A DNA stretch of 64,000 nt from Hallella colorans (GCF_003096815.1 NZ_QENY01000001.1:62001-126000); one strand, 5' to 3'. Numbered from the stretch's first letter, positions 1 through 9,228 are shown. Numbers and translations: made by a program. The notes: generated by a model from the letters alone, not told the origin.

Positions 1-183
1 CCTAATGCAGTTTCCATCCTCACGCTTTTTGTAACGACTGCATGTATCATAACATGCAGGAGCAGCACACTCAACACAGTGTTCTGTCCACAACAAAGGT
101 ATCAGTTTTTGCTTCGAATATTGTTGTGTTATCACTTTATTCAGTCCTTTAATTCTATCCTTGGAGTAGATAAATTCAAACAT
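1..183 (-). CDS. N-terminal part of a Cys-rich protein of unknown function (runs off the left edge)
   Basis: An open frame starts with ATG at 183 and stays open for 61 codons to the window edge. It begins 3 bp after the stop of the deacetylase gene, so the two are almost certainly co-transcribed. Residues 32-61 carry a Cys cluster with the pattern W-T-E-H-C-x2-E-C-x4-C-Y-x2-C and then a basic stretch ending D-G-N-C. The spacing recalls a metal or iron-sulfur cluster site. I remember similar N-termini in Bacteroidetes surface-polysaccharide loci, but I cannot name a function. The family memory is uncertain; the frame and the Cys pattern are seen directly. Confidence 0.6.
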   Translation of the reverse strand, partial: MFEFIYSKDRIKGLNKVITQQYSKQKLIPLLWTEHCVECAAPACYDTCSRYKKREDGNCIR

Positions 184-186
184 CTT

Positions 187-984
187 TTATTTCTTTAGTC
201 GTTGGTAAATGTCCATGGATGTAGTAACTTTTAGTTTATCTTTGCTCTGACGTTCTGAGAGATAACTACAAATTTTTTCAAACTTTGATCTTTCGAAATC
301 CCAGTTATCTCTAACATGTCCATCCTCAACAATACTATGAAACATTAATACACAAGCCATGTGGTGTTTTTCTGCATATTCTATGATTGCAAATAACATT
401 TCTGCAGAAATAGAACTTAATACGGGTATGCTGTATATCAAACCGTTATCTATACTCTGCATTAAAGTATCCTGATAAGCCCATCTGTATAATAAGGGAA
501 ACTTTATAATTCGGCTGATTTTTCTAAAAAATACTTTTATTCCTTGATATTTCAAATATCTCAACGAAAGTCTAATATACTTTATTTCAAGCTTATCCAA
601 TTTAGGTTTTATGATTTCGTATTCATCAAGTCTAAAACCTGTTCCCGGACTTGCAAACCCATTCCCTAATTTAGTAAGCTTTTCTGTATTAAGATCTCTT
701 TTGAGTTCTTCTATTCCTTGTGTAATATCTTCAATCGTGTTTTTGTGATAATAACCATGTCCAGCTATTTCCATTGCATCATCTTGATACAACTTATAAA
801 CCATTTCCACAGTCATGGGTTTGCTTGGTGCTAAAGAAGTCAGACTTTGCTCTCCTCGAACAAATCCTGTGGTGATATTAAATGTAGCTGGTAAATGGTA
901 TTTTTTTAATATCGGATAGGCTATCTCATAATTGTCTATGCGCCCATCATCGAAACTAAAATTAATTAATGTAGTTCTATTCAT
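187..984 (-). CDS. Polysaccharide deacetylase family protein (NodB homology fold)
   Basis: A 265-residue protein opening with the NodB-type core: FSFDDG at residues 9-14 gives the Asp pair used as catalytic base and metal ligand, and H76-x3-H80 (GHGYYH) matches the metal-binding His pair. The family removes N- or O-acetyl groups from polysaccharides. There is no signal peptide, so it may act in the cytoplasm on a lipid-linked or nucleotide-linked intermediate. It lies between an acyltransferase-3 gene upstream and a Cys-rich gene 3 bp downstream, and this fits a capsule or exopolysaccharide modification locus. The substrate cannot be read from the sequence. The gene is AT-rich compared with the housekeeping genes to its right. 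Confidence 0.85.
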   Translation of the reverse strand: MNRTTLINFSFDDGRIDNYEIAYPILKKYHLPATFNITTGFVRGEQSLTSLAPSKPMTVEMVYKLYQDDAMEIAGHGYYHKNTIEDITQGIEELKRDLNTEKLTKLGNGFASPGTGFRLDEYEIIKPKLDKLEIKYIRLSLRYLKYQGIKVFFRKISRIIKFPLLYRWAYQDTLMQSIDNGLIYSIPVLSSISAEMLFAIIEYAEKHHMACVLMFHSIVEDGHVRDNWDFERSKFEKICSYLSERQSKDKLKVTTSMDIYQRLKK

Positions 985-1017
985 TATACATTAAATTTAA
1001 TCTGTATATAAAAAGGT

Positions 1018-1988
1018 TTATTGGGAATATTGCCCACCATAAAACAAATTATTTATCCACCACATATTTGCCGTACATTTAACAATATAGTAGGAGATAA
1101 AAGTGAAAACGATGCCAATAATAGGCAATATAACCAAATCTTCAAGAACTCCTATCTCAGAAACCTGCAAAAATGGGATAGAAACAGCTAAGCGTTCAAG
1201 CACGAAAATCTGAACGACATAGATGCCCAACGTGTATTTTCCTATATTCGACAACTCATCTATCATTTTTGATGGTGAGGCAATAGAACATACAGTTTTG
1301 CATATACCTAAACATAGCATTGAACCAGCAAGCCCTACAATATATTCCATAACGATATAGGTCGGCATCGATATAATAGTTTGTAATGTTACTTTATCCA
1401 CAGCGTGGCCTTTTCCAAGTAAGATTAAAAGAGTAAACACAATGAGTGACAAGAACGTTATTAGCTTTGTGTGTTTATCGTACCATTGATAATGTTTTCG
1501 CAAAAAATATCCGGTCCAAAAGAATAGAAGATAATAGTTTATCATCAGGCTTCCACCGTATGGGATTGCAAGCATTACAATAGAAGATATGGCACAAGCT
1601 GCCGCATCATTGTGAATCACTTTTTTACTTATATACACCACTATATAGCAGGCAAACAGGCATTTTAGAAACCACACACCTCCATAAAGTTCGCGCATAT
1701 ACCCCCCCCATTAGTATACGCTATCGCTGCCAAAAGTAAAGAACCCACTACAGACGGTACAAGTAATTGTTTACACTTTTTTATCAGAAAATTTTTGAAT
1801 GGCAACAAAAATGAGCTATGAGAAAAGAAACCACACATCGTCATAAACAATGACATATGGAAAGAATAAATGATAGGACGAATCTTGCTCTGCAGTTCAT
1901 CGCCAAAATAATATGCATGCCCTATGCACACTAAAGTTATCGCTAAAAATTTAGCAAAGTCTAAATAGATGATTCGCTGCTTCCCCAT
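1018..1988 (-). pseudogene. Acyltransferase-3 family membrane protein, split by a frameshift at a G8 tract (phase-off or decayed)
   Basis: Two overlapping frames together make one protein. The upstream frame (ATG at 1988, stop at 1665) gives the family's N-terminus, with YLDFAKFLAITLVCIGHAYY and the catalytic His in the first membrane helix. The downstream frame (ending at 1018) carries the remaining helices, beginning GGVWFLKCLF. The two frames meet at a run of eight C on the plus strand, which is G8 on the coding strand, at 1702-1709. Adding one G, or removing two, would join the frames into about 330 residues, the normal family length. Such enzymes usually O-acetylate surface sugars. It could be phase-variable, a true pseudogene, or a sequencing error. 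Confidence 0.75.
1702..1709 (-). repeat. Homopolymer tract G8 (coding strand) inside the acyltransferase gene
   Basis: Eight consecutive C on the plus strand sit exactly where the N-terminal and C-terminal reading frames of the acyltransferase switch. Tracts of this kind change length by slipped-strand mispairing during replication. With nine or six G the frames join, and with eight they do not. Confidence 0.9.
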
Positions 1989-2793
1989 TCTTTATGTATG
2001 TGATACTTTGCTTAACTATTTAAATGACAATACACCCCTCCCTCTTCACCACCGTTACAAATCTCGGAGGTGAATGTAAAGAAAGGATTGAAATCATTCC
2101 ACTTTAGAAGCGGGGCGTATGGTCCTAAATAATTTGTACACCCAAACTTCGCAGATACTCCGTCAACCTTGTGCTATGTTAATGAAATTTCTACAAAGGT
2201 ATTATATTTTTGAATGACAACAAAATTTTAGCGATTGGAAATGATTTCAGAAGTATGAAATAATGGCGAAAACCTTTAAAACAAGCAGATGGGATGCATG
2301 CAAATGGTTGCCTTCTTGCATGGAATGCACCACGATGGAAGCCGAACGAGGGCTTATGCAAGAAGTATGGGCAAGGCGAAAAAAAATGTTGTTTTACAGT
2401 AAAATATGGTATTGGGTAAGGCGAAAAGTCATCTCACAAACAAAAGTATAAATGATGGTAAACGTGTATAAGCCCTAATCGGCTTGCGTTCAGGGCCGAA
2501 TGGGGAGATGATTAAAGCTCAACGACAACGCCATTGGTGCCTAAACGGGATGTGATTGGATAGCAAACGCAGCATGACAAACAAGCCACAGCATCAAATT
2601 TGGTGAACAATTTGACGCAAACCGTTGTTAAACAAAACAGTACGAAATATGCTCATATTTCGCGTATTTGAAAAAAATTTAGCCATGGTTTGGAAATACG
2701 CGATATATGAGCGTGATTTTGTAAGAGAAATTCGAAAGATTAAACCGTGGCTCGGGCAGTTGCTACCCTGAACAAAAAAAGGCTTAAAATTGA
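1989..2793. other. Gene-poor gap of about 800 bp
   Basis: This gap separates the polysaccharide locus from dedA. The longest open frame (62 codons at 2263-2451, plus) has no recognisable features, and I do not accept it as a gene. The right part holds a long inverted repeat, listed separately. No RNA gene or insertion sequence was recognised. Confidence 0.6.
2643..2711. repeat. Nested inverted repeats
   Basis: Two palindromic structures overlap here. CGAAATATG and CATATTTCG (2643-2662) form a perfect 9-bp hairpin with a 2-nt loop. CTCATATTTCGCGTATTT (2652-2669) and AAATACGCGATATATGAG (2694-2711) are inverted copies with 17 of 18 positions matching and a 24-bp spacer. The two pairings exclude each other. 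There is no T-run, so a terminator is unlikely. It could be a small mobile repeat end or a protein-binding site. Confidence 0.7.
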
Positions 2794-3429
2794 CTATTCA
2801 GCGGCAGTGCGTTTTCTTTTCAGCCACCACTTGACGGCAAAGTAGAGCGCGACGATGGCCACCAAGGCTACGATGACAATCTTGATATACTCGCCATATT
2901 CCATGATCTTGTCATTGAGCTGGGCTTCGGGCACAACGGCGTGTAGATACCAACCGAGGCCGGCGAGAATGGCATGCCAGCAGCCCGCCCCTACCGTGGT
3001 ATAGAGCAGGAATTTCCAGTAGTTCATCTTTGACAACCCGGCGGGTATGGATATGAGGTGCCTTATGCCGGGGATGAGTCGCCCGGTGATGGTGGCCACC
3101 AAGCCATGATCGTTGAAATAACGCTCGCTGTGCTCCACTTTTTGCTGGTTGAGCAGGCACATGCGCCCCCATTTGCTGTTTGCAAACCTATAGATGACGG
3201 GACGCCCGAGATAGTAACCGGCTAAGTAGTTGATAGAAGCGCCGCAATCCGCGCCTATCGTTGCCATGAGTATGACCATCCACACGTCCACATTGCCTGC
3301 GGCGGCATGGTATGCGGCTGGAGCCACGACAAGTTCGGAGGGTACAGGGATGACCGTACTCTCCAAAAGCATGAGAAAGAAAACCGTGCCGTAGTTGAGA
3401 TTGCTAAGAAGCGATGAAAAAATATCCAT
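2794..3429 (-). CDS. DedA family inner-membrane protein
   Basis: The 211-residue protein has several hydrophobic helices and the DedA (SNARE-associated) signature: PVPSE near residues 28-32 and GRLIPGIRHLISIPAG at 116-131. Members of this family are thought to flip undecaprenyl phosphate or other polyprenyl or phospholipid carriers and to support membrane integrity. The length is typical. The C-terminus is Lys/Arg-rich (KWWLKRKR), which suggests a cytoplasmic end. The gene lies 169 bp downstream of glnS on the same strand and may be co-transcribed with it or have its own promoter. Which carrier lipid it handles cannot be told from the sequence. Confidence 0.88.
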   Translation of the reverse strand: MDIFSSLLSNLNYGTVFFLMLLESTVIPVPSELVVAPAAYHAAAGNVDVWMVILMATIGADCGASINYLAGYYLGRPVIYRFANSKWGRMCLLNQQKVEHSERYFNDHGLVATITGRLIPGIRHLISIPAGLSKMNYWKFLLYTTVGAGCWHAILAGLGWYLHAVVPEAQLNDKIMEYGEYIKIVIVALVAIVALYFAVKWWLKRKRTAAE

Positions 3430-3556
3430 GTCGAAGATGCGAAGCCGTTACAGAACTGTCAATGGCAAATTAAGATGAAAATGATATATGCAATGTCAAT
3501 GGAAGCGCGCGTTCGATTGTCCGCAAGCCTCCATGTGATAAGCCTGGCCAATCCGC

Positions 3557-3584
3557 GGCAACGCGCCTAAACTGGCAACGCGCC
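3557..3584. repeat. Short direct repeat GGCAACGCGCC x2
   Basis: The 11-bp unit GGCAACGCGCC occurs at 3557-3567 and 3574-3584, a 17-bp period, in the gap between dedA and glnS. It is GC-rich compared with most intergenic DNA here. Its role is unknown; it lies just downstream of the glnS stop codon. Confidence 0.6.
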
Positions 3585-3598
3585 GCCAATCGGTCTTC

Positions 3599-5314
3599 TT
3601 ACTTGTTCTTCTTGGCCCAAGTGTCTTTCAAACCTACGGTCTTGTTGAACACAGGTTTGTCGTCTTGACTGTCAAAATCGGCCATGAAATAACCCAAACG
3701 AATGAACTGCAAGTACTCGCCGGGCTTGCGCTCGGCGGCGTATTGCTCCACGTAGCAATCTCGGTTCACACGCAGTGACTCAGGGTTGAGCAATTCATGG
3801 AAGTCGCGACCATCCGCGGCGGGGTTTTCCACAAAGAACAACCTGTCGTACTCGCGCACCTCGGCCTTGACGCAATGGTCGGCGCTCACCCAGTGAAGCG
3901 TGCCTTTCACCTTTCGGTTGGCGCCCTCAAGACCACTCTTGCTCAACGCGTCGTATTCGGCCTGAACCTCCGTGATGTTTCCGTCGGCATCCTTGACGCA
4001 TCCAGTGCATTTCACGATGTAAGCGTTCTTTAGGCGCACCTCGCGTCCAGGTGTCATGCGGAAAAACTTCTTCGGCGCGTCTTCCATAAAGTCGTCGCGC
4101 TCCATCCATAGTGTGCGTGAGAAAGTAATGGTGTGGCTGCCGGCGTCTTCCTGCTCAGGATTGTTCTCGGCCATGAGCTCCTCGGTTTGTCCCTCGGGAT
4201 AGTTGGTGATGACAAGACGCACGGGGTTTAGCACCGCTGATACGCGCGTAGCCTTCTTGTTGAGGTCTTCTCTAACGGCCGCTTCCAACAGGGCCATGTC
4301 GTTGAGGGCGTCAAACTTGGTGTATCCGATGCTCTTGATAAAGTTGCGCACCGATTCAGGCGAGTAGCCACGGCGACGCATGCCGCACAGGGTGGGCATG
4401 CGCGGGTCGTCCCATCCGTTGACAAGATGTTCCTCGACAAGCTGGTGCAGCTTGCGCTTGGACATAACGGTGTAGGTGAGATTGAGGCGGTTGAACTCGA
4501 TCTGTCTGGGCCGATTGTCGCCCAATCCTTGCGCCGCCGTGCCGTCATACTCCTTGAGATAGTCAATGAGCTTGTCGTAAAGTGGGCGGTGAGGCACAAA
4601 CTCGAGCGTGCAGATGGAGTGTGTCACGCCCTCGAAATAGTCGCTTTGGCCATGCGCGAAATCGTACATGGGATAGCAGTGCCACGTGGTTCCGGTGCGG
4701 TGGTGTGGCGTATGGATGACGCGATAGATTACAGGGTCGCGAAAATGCATGTTGGGGTTGGCCATGTCCATCTTGGCGCGCAGCACCATTGAGCCTTCCT
4801 TGGCCTCGGCAGTGTTCATAAATTGGAATAGGCGCAAGTTCTCCTCGATGGGCCTGTCACGATATGGACTGGCCTGTCCGGGCGTGGTGGGCGTGCCTTT
4901 CTGCTGGGCTATCTGCTCGGAGGTCTGCTCGTCCACATAGGCGCGACCCTGCCGGATCATCCAAACGGCGAAGTCCCAAAGTTTCTGAAAATAATCAGAG
5001 GCATAGTAAATATTGTTCCACTTGAACCCTAACCAAGATATATCGCTGAGGATATTTTCCACATACTCGTTGTTTTCTTTTGACGGGTTTGTATCGTCGA
5101 AACGCAGATTGCATACGCCATTATATTTCTCGGCTATCCCAAAATCTATACAAATGGCCTTGGCATGGCCTATGTGGAGATATCCGTTGGGCTCTGGGGG
5201 AAACCGGGTTTGTATGCGTCCGCCGTTTTTGCCCTCGGCCAAATCTTCCTCAACAAACTGCTCCACGAAGCTCAACCCTGTCTTTTTCTCGGTGATATTC
5301 TCTTTAGTGTCCAT
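3599..5314 (-). CDS. glnS: Glutaminyl-tRNA synthetase
   Basis: A 571-residue class I aminoacyl-tRNA synthetase that charges tRNA-Gln with glutamine in the cytoplasm. The ATP-binding HIGH motif is at residues 47-50 after RFPPEPNGYL, and the second signature VMSKRKL is at 283-289. RFDDTNP at 71-77 is the typical GlnRS/GluRS motif. The phrase YPMYDFAHGQSD and the C-terminal beta-barrel anticodon-binding region favour GlnRS over GluRS. Its presence implies direct charging rather than the transamidation route for Gln-tRNA. The start is the first ATG, 31 bp downstream of a clean promoter box (TAACTTTGC at 5345-5353). GC content is clearly higher than in the polysaccharide locus to the left. Confidence 0.97.
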   Translation of the reverse strand: MDTKENITEKKTGLSFVEQFVEEDLAEGKNGGRIQTRFPPEPNGYLHIGHAKAICIDFGIAEKYNGVCNLRFDDTNPSKENNEYVENILSDISWLGFKWNNIYYASDYFQKLWDFAVWMIRQGRAYVDEQTSEQIAQQKGTPTTPGQASPYRDRPIEENLRLFQFMNTAEAKEGSMVLRAKMDMANPNMHFRDPVIYRVIHTPHHRTGTTWHCYPMYDFAHGQSDYFEGVTHSICTLEFVPHRPLYDKLIDYLKEYDGTAAQGLGDNRPRQIEFNRLNLTYTVMSKRKLHQLVEEHLVNGWDDPRMPTLCGMRRRGYSPESVRNFIKSIGYTKFDALNDMALLEAAVREDLNKKATRVSAVLNPVRLVITNYPEGQTEELMAENNPEQEDAGSHTITFSRTLWMERDDFMEDAPKKFFRMTPGREVRLKNAYIVKCTGCVKDADGNITEVQAEYDALSKSGLEGANRKVKGTLHWVSADHCVKAEVREYDRLFFVENPAADGRDFHELLNPESLRVNRDCYVEQYAAERKPGEYLQFIRLGYFMADFDSQDDKPVFNKTVGLKDTWAKKNK

Positions 5315-5344
5315 GTTTATATATTGTTACTTTTATAGTTACGT

Positions 5345-5353
5345 GCAAAGTTA
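5345..5353 (-). promoter_or_regulatory. Bacteroidetes -7 promoter box of glnS
   Basis: The minus strand reads TAACTTTGC, matching the TAnnTTTG consensus of the Bacteroidetes housekeeping sigma factor. It lies about 30 bp upstream of the glnS ATG. Confidence 0.7.
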
Positions 5354-5405
5354 GGTATTTTTCAAGAATTAATATCAGGAATGTTACAAAAGAAATACAA
5401 AAAGA

Positions 5406-5437
5406 TTTGCACTTTTCATTAAATTGTTTTAACTTTG
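5406..5437 (+). promoter_or_regulatory. Complete Bacteroidetes promoter (TTTG-N20-TAACTTTG) facing away from glnS
   Basis: TTTG at 5406-5409 and TAACTTTG at 5430-5437 are separated by exactly 20 bp, the ideal -33/-7 spacing. No protein-coding gene follows on the plus strand; the next gene (mltG) is on the opposite strand. A terminator follows about 60 bp later. Confidence 0.7.
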
Positions 5438-5441
5438 CAAT

Positions 5442-5533
5442 CGTTATCCTGAATACAATCTTTTTACCTTAATGAAAAGGCTAATACCTATTGAGAATAA
5501 TGGCGTTCACTGTGAAGTGAGCGCCATTTTTTT
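5442..5533 (+). ncRNA. Candidate small RNA of about 90 nt
   Basis: A full promoter (5406-5437) is followed by about 90 bp and a strong intrinsic terminator (5499-5533). The start near 5442 is inferred from the -7 box. The stretch is between convergent-facing features with no proper gene: an ATG at 5472 opens a 26-codon frame, but it runs through the terminator and past the expected 3' end, so I do not count it. It does not match any RNA family I can recall (not tmRNA, 6S or SRP). Expression cannot be shown from sequence. Confidence 0.5.
5499..5533 (+). terminator. Intrinsic terminator of the candidate small RNA
   Basis: The arms AATGGCGTTCACT (5499-5511) and AGTGAGCGCCATT (5516-5528) pair over 13 bp with one G-T wobble and a 4-nt loop, followed by a run of seven T. 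The polarity is plus strand; the flanking AT content on the other side is weaker. Confidence 0.85.
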
Positions 5534-5590
5534 GTGTACGCAAATCGGATAACCGTATGGGCGTGCCACCACCCACCTCGCATGCTCATC

Positions 5591-6643
5591 TCATTTGATG
5601 CCACGCTCGTTCAACGCGGTGGCGTAACGGCGCGCGTTGGCGATGTGCTCCTCGTATGTTGTCGCGAAATTGTGCGTGCCGCTAAGGTCTTCTTTGGCGC
5701 ACATATACAGATAGTTGTGGCGCGTCATGTTCAGCACCGCGTCTATTCCTGCCACTGTTGGTATGCGGATGGGTCCCGGTGGCAATCCGGGATACCGGTA
5801 AGTGTTGTACGGACTGTCTATGTGAAGCAGCTTGTTATAGATGCGCTTGAGGTCGAACATGTGCCATGCGAACTTGATGGTAGGGTCGGCTTGAAGTGGC
5901 ATGCCCTCCGGATATTTTTCGTCGCGCAGTGTCAATCGATTGTAATACATGCCTGCCACCATGGGTTTTTCTTTGTCGTTAGCTGTCTCTTCGTCCACAA
6001 TGCTGGCCAATGTGGTGACCTCTATAGGCGTGAGTTTAAGGTGTTTGGCTTTGGCCAAACGGTCTTCATCCCAAAATTTTTTGTTCTCCTTGCTCATGTA
6101 TTGCAGCAGTTGGTCCACAGATACATTCCAATACACCTCGTAAGTGTTGGGTATGAACATCGCGGCGATGGTGAGCGTGTCGTAACCCAGCTTGCGACAC
6201 ACTGTTGGGTCTTTTAGCGCGCGGGCAAGCTCCACGCTGTCGACCATCAGTTTGCCAGCCAATTTTCCGGCCAGGTCGTTCAAGGCTCGCACGCTTGGAA
6301 CCGTGAGGTTAAGGGGCTTTTGCATGCCATTTTTGAAATGGCGAAACAAAAAGAGCGTTCCTATTTTGGGCGTAATCTCATAGCGACCGGGATGCACCTT
6401 TTGTTGCAAACTGCTATGGCGAGCCAGCGTGCAGAAAGCGTGGAAACAACGCTTGTCGGCCACAGGCTCAAGTTTTACGAGCAAGGAGTCGTAGGTATCG
6501 TCCGAGTCAATGTAGACATAACTTGTCTCTTTCAAGCGCGAAAAGGGCGTGAAGAAGTAATAATAGCTCATTCCGGCCAGTCCCATGATGCACAACAATA
6601 TTGGCACAAGGTACCGTTTCTTGATTTCCTGATTAATTTTCAT
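5591..6643 (-). CDS. mltG: Endolytic murein transglycosylase MltG (YceG family)
   Basis: The 350-residue protein has a short cytoplasmic N-terminus, one membrane helix at about residues 11-31 and a periplasmic YceG-like domain. The acidic motif IVDEET (215-220) holds the catalytic glutamate region, followed by VAGMYYNRL and MPLQADPTIKFAW, all typical of the family. MltG cuts newly made glycan strands and is thought to set their length by ending polymerisation. The start is supported by a promoter box TATCTTTGC at 6662-6670, 18 bp upstream of the ATG. It stands alone between maeB and the small RNA candidate. Confidence 0.93.
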   Translation of the reverse strand: MKINQEIKKRYLVPILLCIMGLAGMSYYYFFTPFSRLKETSYVYIDSDDTYDSLLVKLEPVADKRCFHAFCTLARHSSLQQKVHPGRYEITPKIGTLFLFRHFKNGMQKPLNLTVPSVRALNDLAGKLAGKLMVDSVELARALKDPTVCRKLGYDTLTIAAMFIPNTYEVYWNVSVDQLLQYMSKENKKFWDEDRLAKAKHLKLTPIEVTTLASIVDEETANDKEKPMVAGMYYNRLTLRDEKYPEGMPLQADPTIKFAWHMFDLKRIYNKLLHIDSPYNTYRYPGLPPGPIRIPTVAGIDAVLNMTRHNYLYMCAKEDLSGTHNFATTYEEHIANARRYATALNERGIK

Positions 6644-6661
6644 ATCCTTAAAAAATTCGGT

Positions 6662-6670
6662 GCAAAGATA
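6662..6670 (-). promoter_or_regulatory. -7 promoter box of mltG
   Basis: The minus strand reads TATCTTTGC, a full match to TAnnTTTG, 18 bp upstream of the mltG ATG. Confidence 0.65.
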
Positions 6671-6864
6671 CGTTTAAATAGCAAACACAGCAAGAAATTT
6701 GTGTTTTATCTTGATGACAAAAAATAATATATGAATGGAAGACGGTTTTATCGCGATACAAATGGTCTACGCGAGAGCGTGGCAACATAATGGAAATACC
6801 CAGCGAAAACATGGTTGTCATTCGCTGGGAATTGATGAAATATGCCTGTTTAATGGTGTGTCGA

Positions 6865-9153
6865 TTATTTTTTGCGTGTCATTTTCTCCACATAAGCGTC
6901 TACCACAGCCACGGCAGTGACATTGACTACGCTCTGCACGGAGGCCTCGAAATCGGTGAAATGGATGGGCTTGTTCAGTCCCATCTGTATCGGCCCGATA
7001 ATCTCCACGTCTGGATCCAACGCCTGTAACAATTTGTAGCTGCCATTGGCCGAACTCATGTTGGGGAAAACCAACGTGTTGACGTTCAGTCCTTTCAATT
7101 TGTTAAAAGGATATTTGTCATCGCGCAGACTTTGGTCTAACGCGAAATTGACTTGCATCTCACCATCAATGGCCAAATGCGGATATTTTTCCTGCATGCG
7201 CTCAACAGCATGATGCACCGCCAAAGGCGACCCTACGCTATCGGTCCCAAAGTTGGAGTAGCTGATCATGGCTATCACAGGCTCGGTGTTGAAGAACCTG
7301 ACCGTATGAGCCGATAGCCGCGCCACGTCGTACAAGATGTTTTGGTCGGGATGCCGATTGATAAGGGTATCGGCTAAGAAGAAGATGCCTTTCTTGGTGT
7401 TCAAGATATGCATTGTCCCGAAAGTGTCGTACGCAGGGCGTATGCCTACGACCTCCTTGGCCACCTTGATGGTATTGCTGTATTTGGTATAGAGACCTGT
7501 AACAAAAGCGTCTGCGTCGCCCTGCTCCACCATCGACATGCCAAAATAGTTGCGCTCGTACATCTTGTCGTAGGCCTCCTCGAACGTGTAGCCTTGACGG
7601 GCGAGCCTTTCTGACAGGTGCTTGGCGTAGGTGGCGCGTCGCCCTTGCTCCTTGTCGGCGCGCATGTCTATTATCTCCACGCCTGTCAAATCTATTTTCA
7701 ATCGGTTGGCAATACGGTGCAATCTGTCTGGGTTGCCTAACAAGATGGGGTGACAAATGCCCTCTTGCCGTGCTTGCACGGCGGCTTGCATCATCGTGGC
7801 ATGGCCGCCTTCGGCAAATACCACACGTTGCGGATGCAATGCCGCGGTGGCGTGTAATGCGCGCGTGAACTTGGTCTCCTGTCCTAATAACTGGCGCAAA
7901 CGATCTTTGTAAGCCGCCCAATCGGTGATGGTTGAACGTGCCACGCCACTCTCGATAGCCGCTCGCGCCACTGCTGATGAAACCTCGGTGATGAGCCTTG
8001 GGTCAACAGGCTTCGGTATAAAATAGTCGGGGCCAAACGTCAAGTTGTTCACGTGATAAGTTTGGTTGACAACGTCGGGTATGGGTTGCTTGGCCAAGTC
8101 AGCTATGGCATGCACGGCCGCGAGTTTCATCTCCTCGTTGATGGCTCGGGCGTGGACGTCAAGCGCACCCCTGAAAATGTAGGGGAAACCAATGACATTG
8201 TTTATCTGGTTGGGATAATCGGAGCGTCCCGTGGCCATGAGCACATCCGGACGACTGGCGATGGCGTCATCGTAGCTAATCTCCGGAATGGGATTGGCGA
8301 GCGCAAAGACAATGGGCTTGTCGGCCATGGACCGCACCATGTCTTGAGTGAGAATGTTGCCTTTGGAGAGGCCCACGAACACGTCGGCTCCCTTGATGGC
8401 CTCTTCCAACGTGTGTACGTCGCGACGCGAGGTGGCAAACTCTTTTTTTTGCTCCGTGAGATTGGGCCGGTCTGAGGTGATGACACCCTTGGAATCTAAC
8501 ATCACGACGTTTTCCTTGTTCACGCCCAAAGCCACATATAGTTTCGTGCAACTAATGGCTGCGGCACCCGCTCCGTTCACCACAATCTTCACTTGGGCAA
8601 TATCCTTGCCGGCAACCTCCAGCGCGTTTTTCAAACCGGCGGCCGAAATGATGGCCGTGCCGTGCTGGTCGTCGTGCATGACAGGTATGTCAAGCGTCTT
8701 CCTGAGTCGTTGTTCTATATAAAAACACTCTGGCGCCTTGATATCCTCGAGGTTGATGCCTCCAAAAGACGGAGCGATACGCTCCACGGCCTCGCAAAAC
8801 TTCTCGGGGTCTTGCTCGTCCACTTCTATATCAAAGACATCCACTCCACCATAAATCTTAAACAGCAAGCCCTTGCCTTCCATCACCGGCTTGCCACTCA
8901 TGGCGCCGATATTGCCCAATCCCAAAACAGCCGTGCCGTTGGAAATGACGGCCACCAAGTTGCCTTTGTTGGTGTATCTGTAAGCGTCGTCAGGGTTTTG
9001 TTGTATTTCAATACAAGGATAAGCCACTCCCGGTGAGTACGCCAAACTAAGGTCTGTCTGTGTTCTGTGAGGTTTGGTTGGCTTGACCTCAATTTTTCCA
9101 GGCCTACCCTTCTCGTGGTATTCGAGGGCTGCCTCTTTTGTTATCTTTATCAT
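6865..9153 (-). CDS. maeB: NADP-dependent malic enzyme with C-terminal phosphotransacetylase-like domain
   Basis: A 762-residue two-domain enzyme. Residues 1 to about 410 form the malic enzyme part: [12 protein letters not shown] near the start, then [20 protein letters not shown] and the dinucleotide-binding segment [12 protein letters not shown]. Residues from about 430 to the end resemble phosphate acetyltransferase ([48 protein letters not shown]). In this family the second domain is usually regulatory, sensing acetyl-CoA, rather than catalytic. The enzyme decarboxylates malate to pyruvate, making NADPH. A promoter box TAACTTTG lies at 9229-9236, giving a leader of about 70 nt. The length is standard for MaeB. 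Confidence 0.96.
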   Translation of the reverse strand: MIKITKEAALEYHEKGRPGKIEVKPTKPHRTQTDLSLAYSPGVAYPCIEIQQNPDDAYRYTNKGNLVAVISNGTAVLGLGNIGAMSGKPVMEGKGLLFKIYGGVDVFDIEVDEQDPEKFCEAVERIAPSFGGINLEDIKAPECFYIEQRLRKTLDIPVMHDDQHGTAIISAAGLKNALEVAGKDIAQVKIVVNGAGAAAISCTKLYVALGVNKENVVMLDSKGVITSDRPNLTEQKKEFATSRRDVHTLEEAIKGADVFVGLSKGNILTQDMVRSMADKPIVFALANPIPEISYDDAIASRPDVLMATGRSDYPNQINNVIGFPYIFRGALDVHARAINEEMKLAAVHAIADLAKQPIPDVVNQTYHVNNLTFGPDYFIPKPVDPRLITEVSSAVARAAIESGVARSTITDWAAYKDRLRQLLGQETKFTRALHATAALHPQRVVFAEGGHATMMQAAVQARQEGICHPILLGNPDRLHRIANRLKIDLTGVEIIDMRADKEQGRRATYAKHLSERLARQGYTFEEAYDKMYERNYFGMSMVEQGDADAFVTGLYTKYSNTIKVAKEVVGIRPAYDTFGTMHILNTKKGIFFLADTLINRHPDQNILYDVARLSAHTVRFFNTEPVIAMISYSNFGTDSVGSPLAVHHAVERMQEKYPHLAIDGEMQVNFALDQSLRDDKYPFNKLKGLNVNTLVFPNMSSANGSYKLLQALDPDVEIIGPIQMGLNKPIHFTDFEASVQSVVNVTAVAVVDAYVEKMTRKK

Positions 9154-9228
9154 TGTGCTACACTTTTAAAGTCTTCCACGCTGGCCATCTATTAAGCGAG
9201 GACAGCGCGATGCTTATAAATATATGAA

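Noticed and set aside
2263..2451. 62-codon frame on the plus strand
   Set aside because: No promoter close by, no family features, and it lies in a decayed-looking gap; unlikely to be a real gene.
2455..2590. Weak similarity to 32320-32400 (AAGCCCTAA, ATTGGT and other short words)
   Set aside because: The shared words are short and scattered; a full alignment was not convincing by eye.
5534..6217. Long plus-strand frame over mltG
   Set aside because: It lies antisense to mltG, which has clear family motifs; the frame is a shadow.
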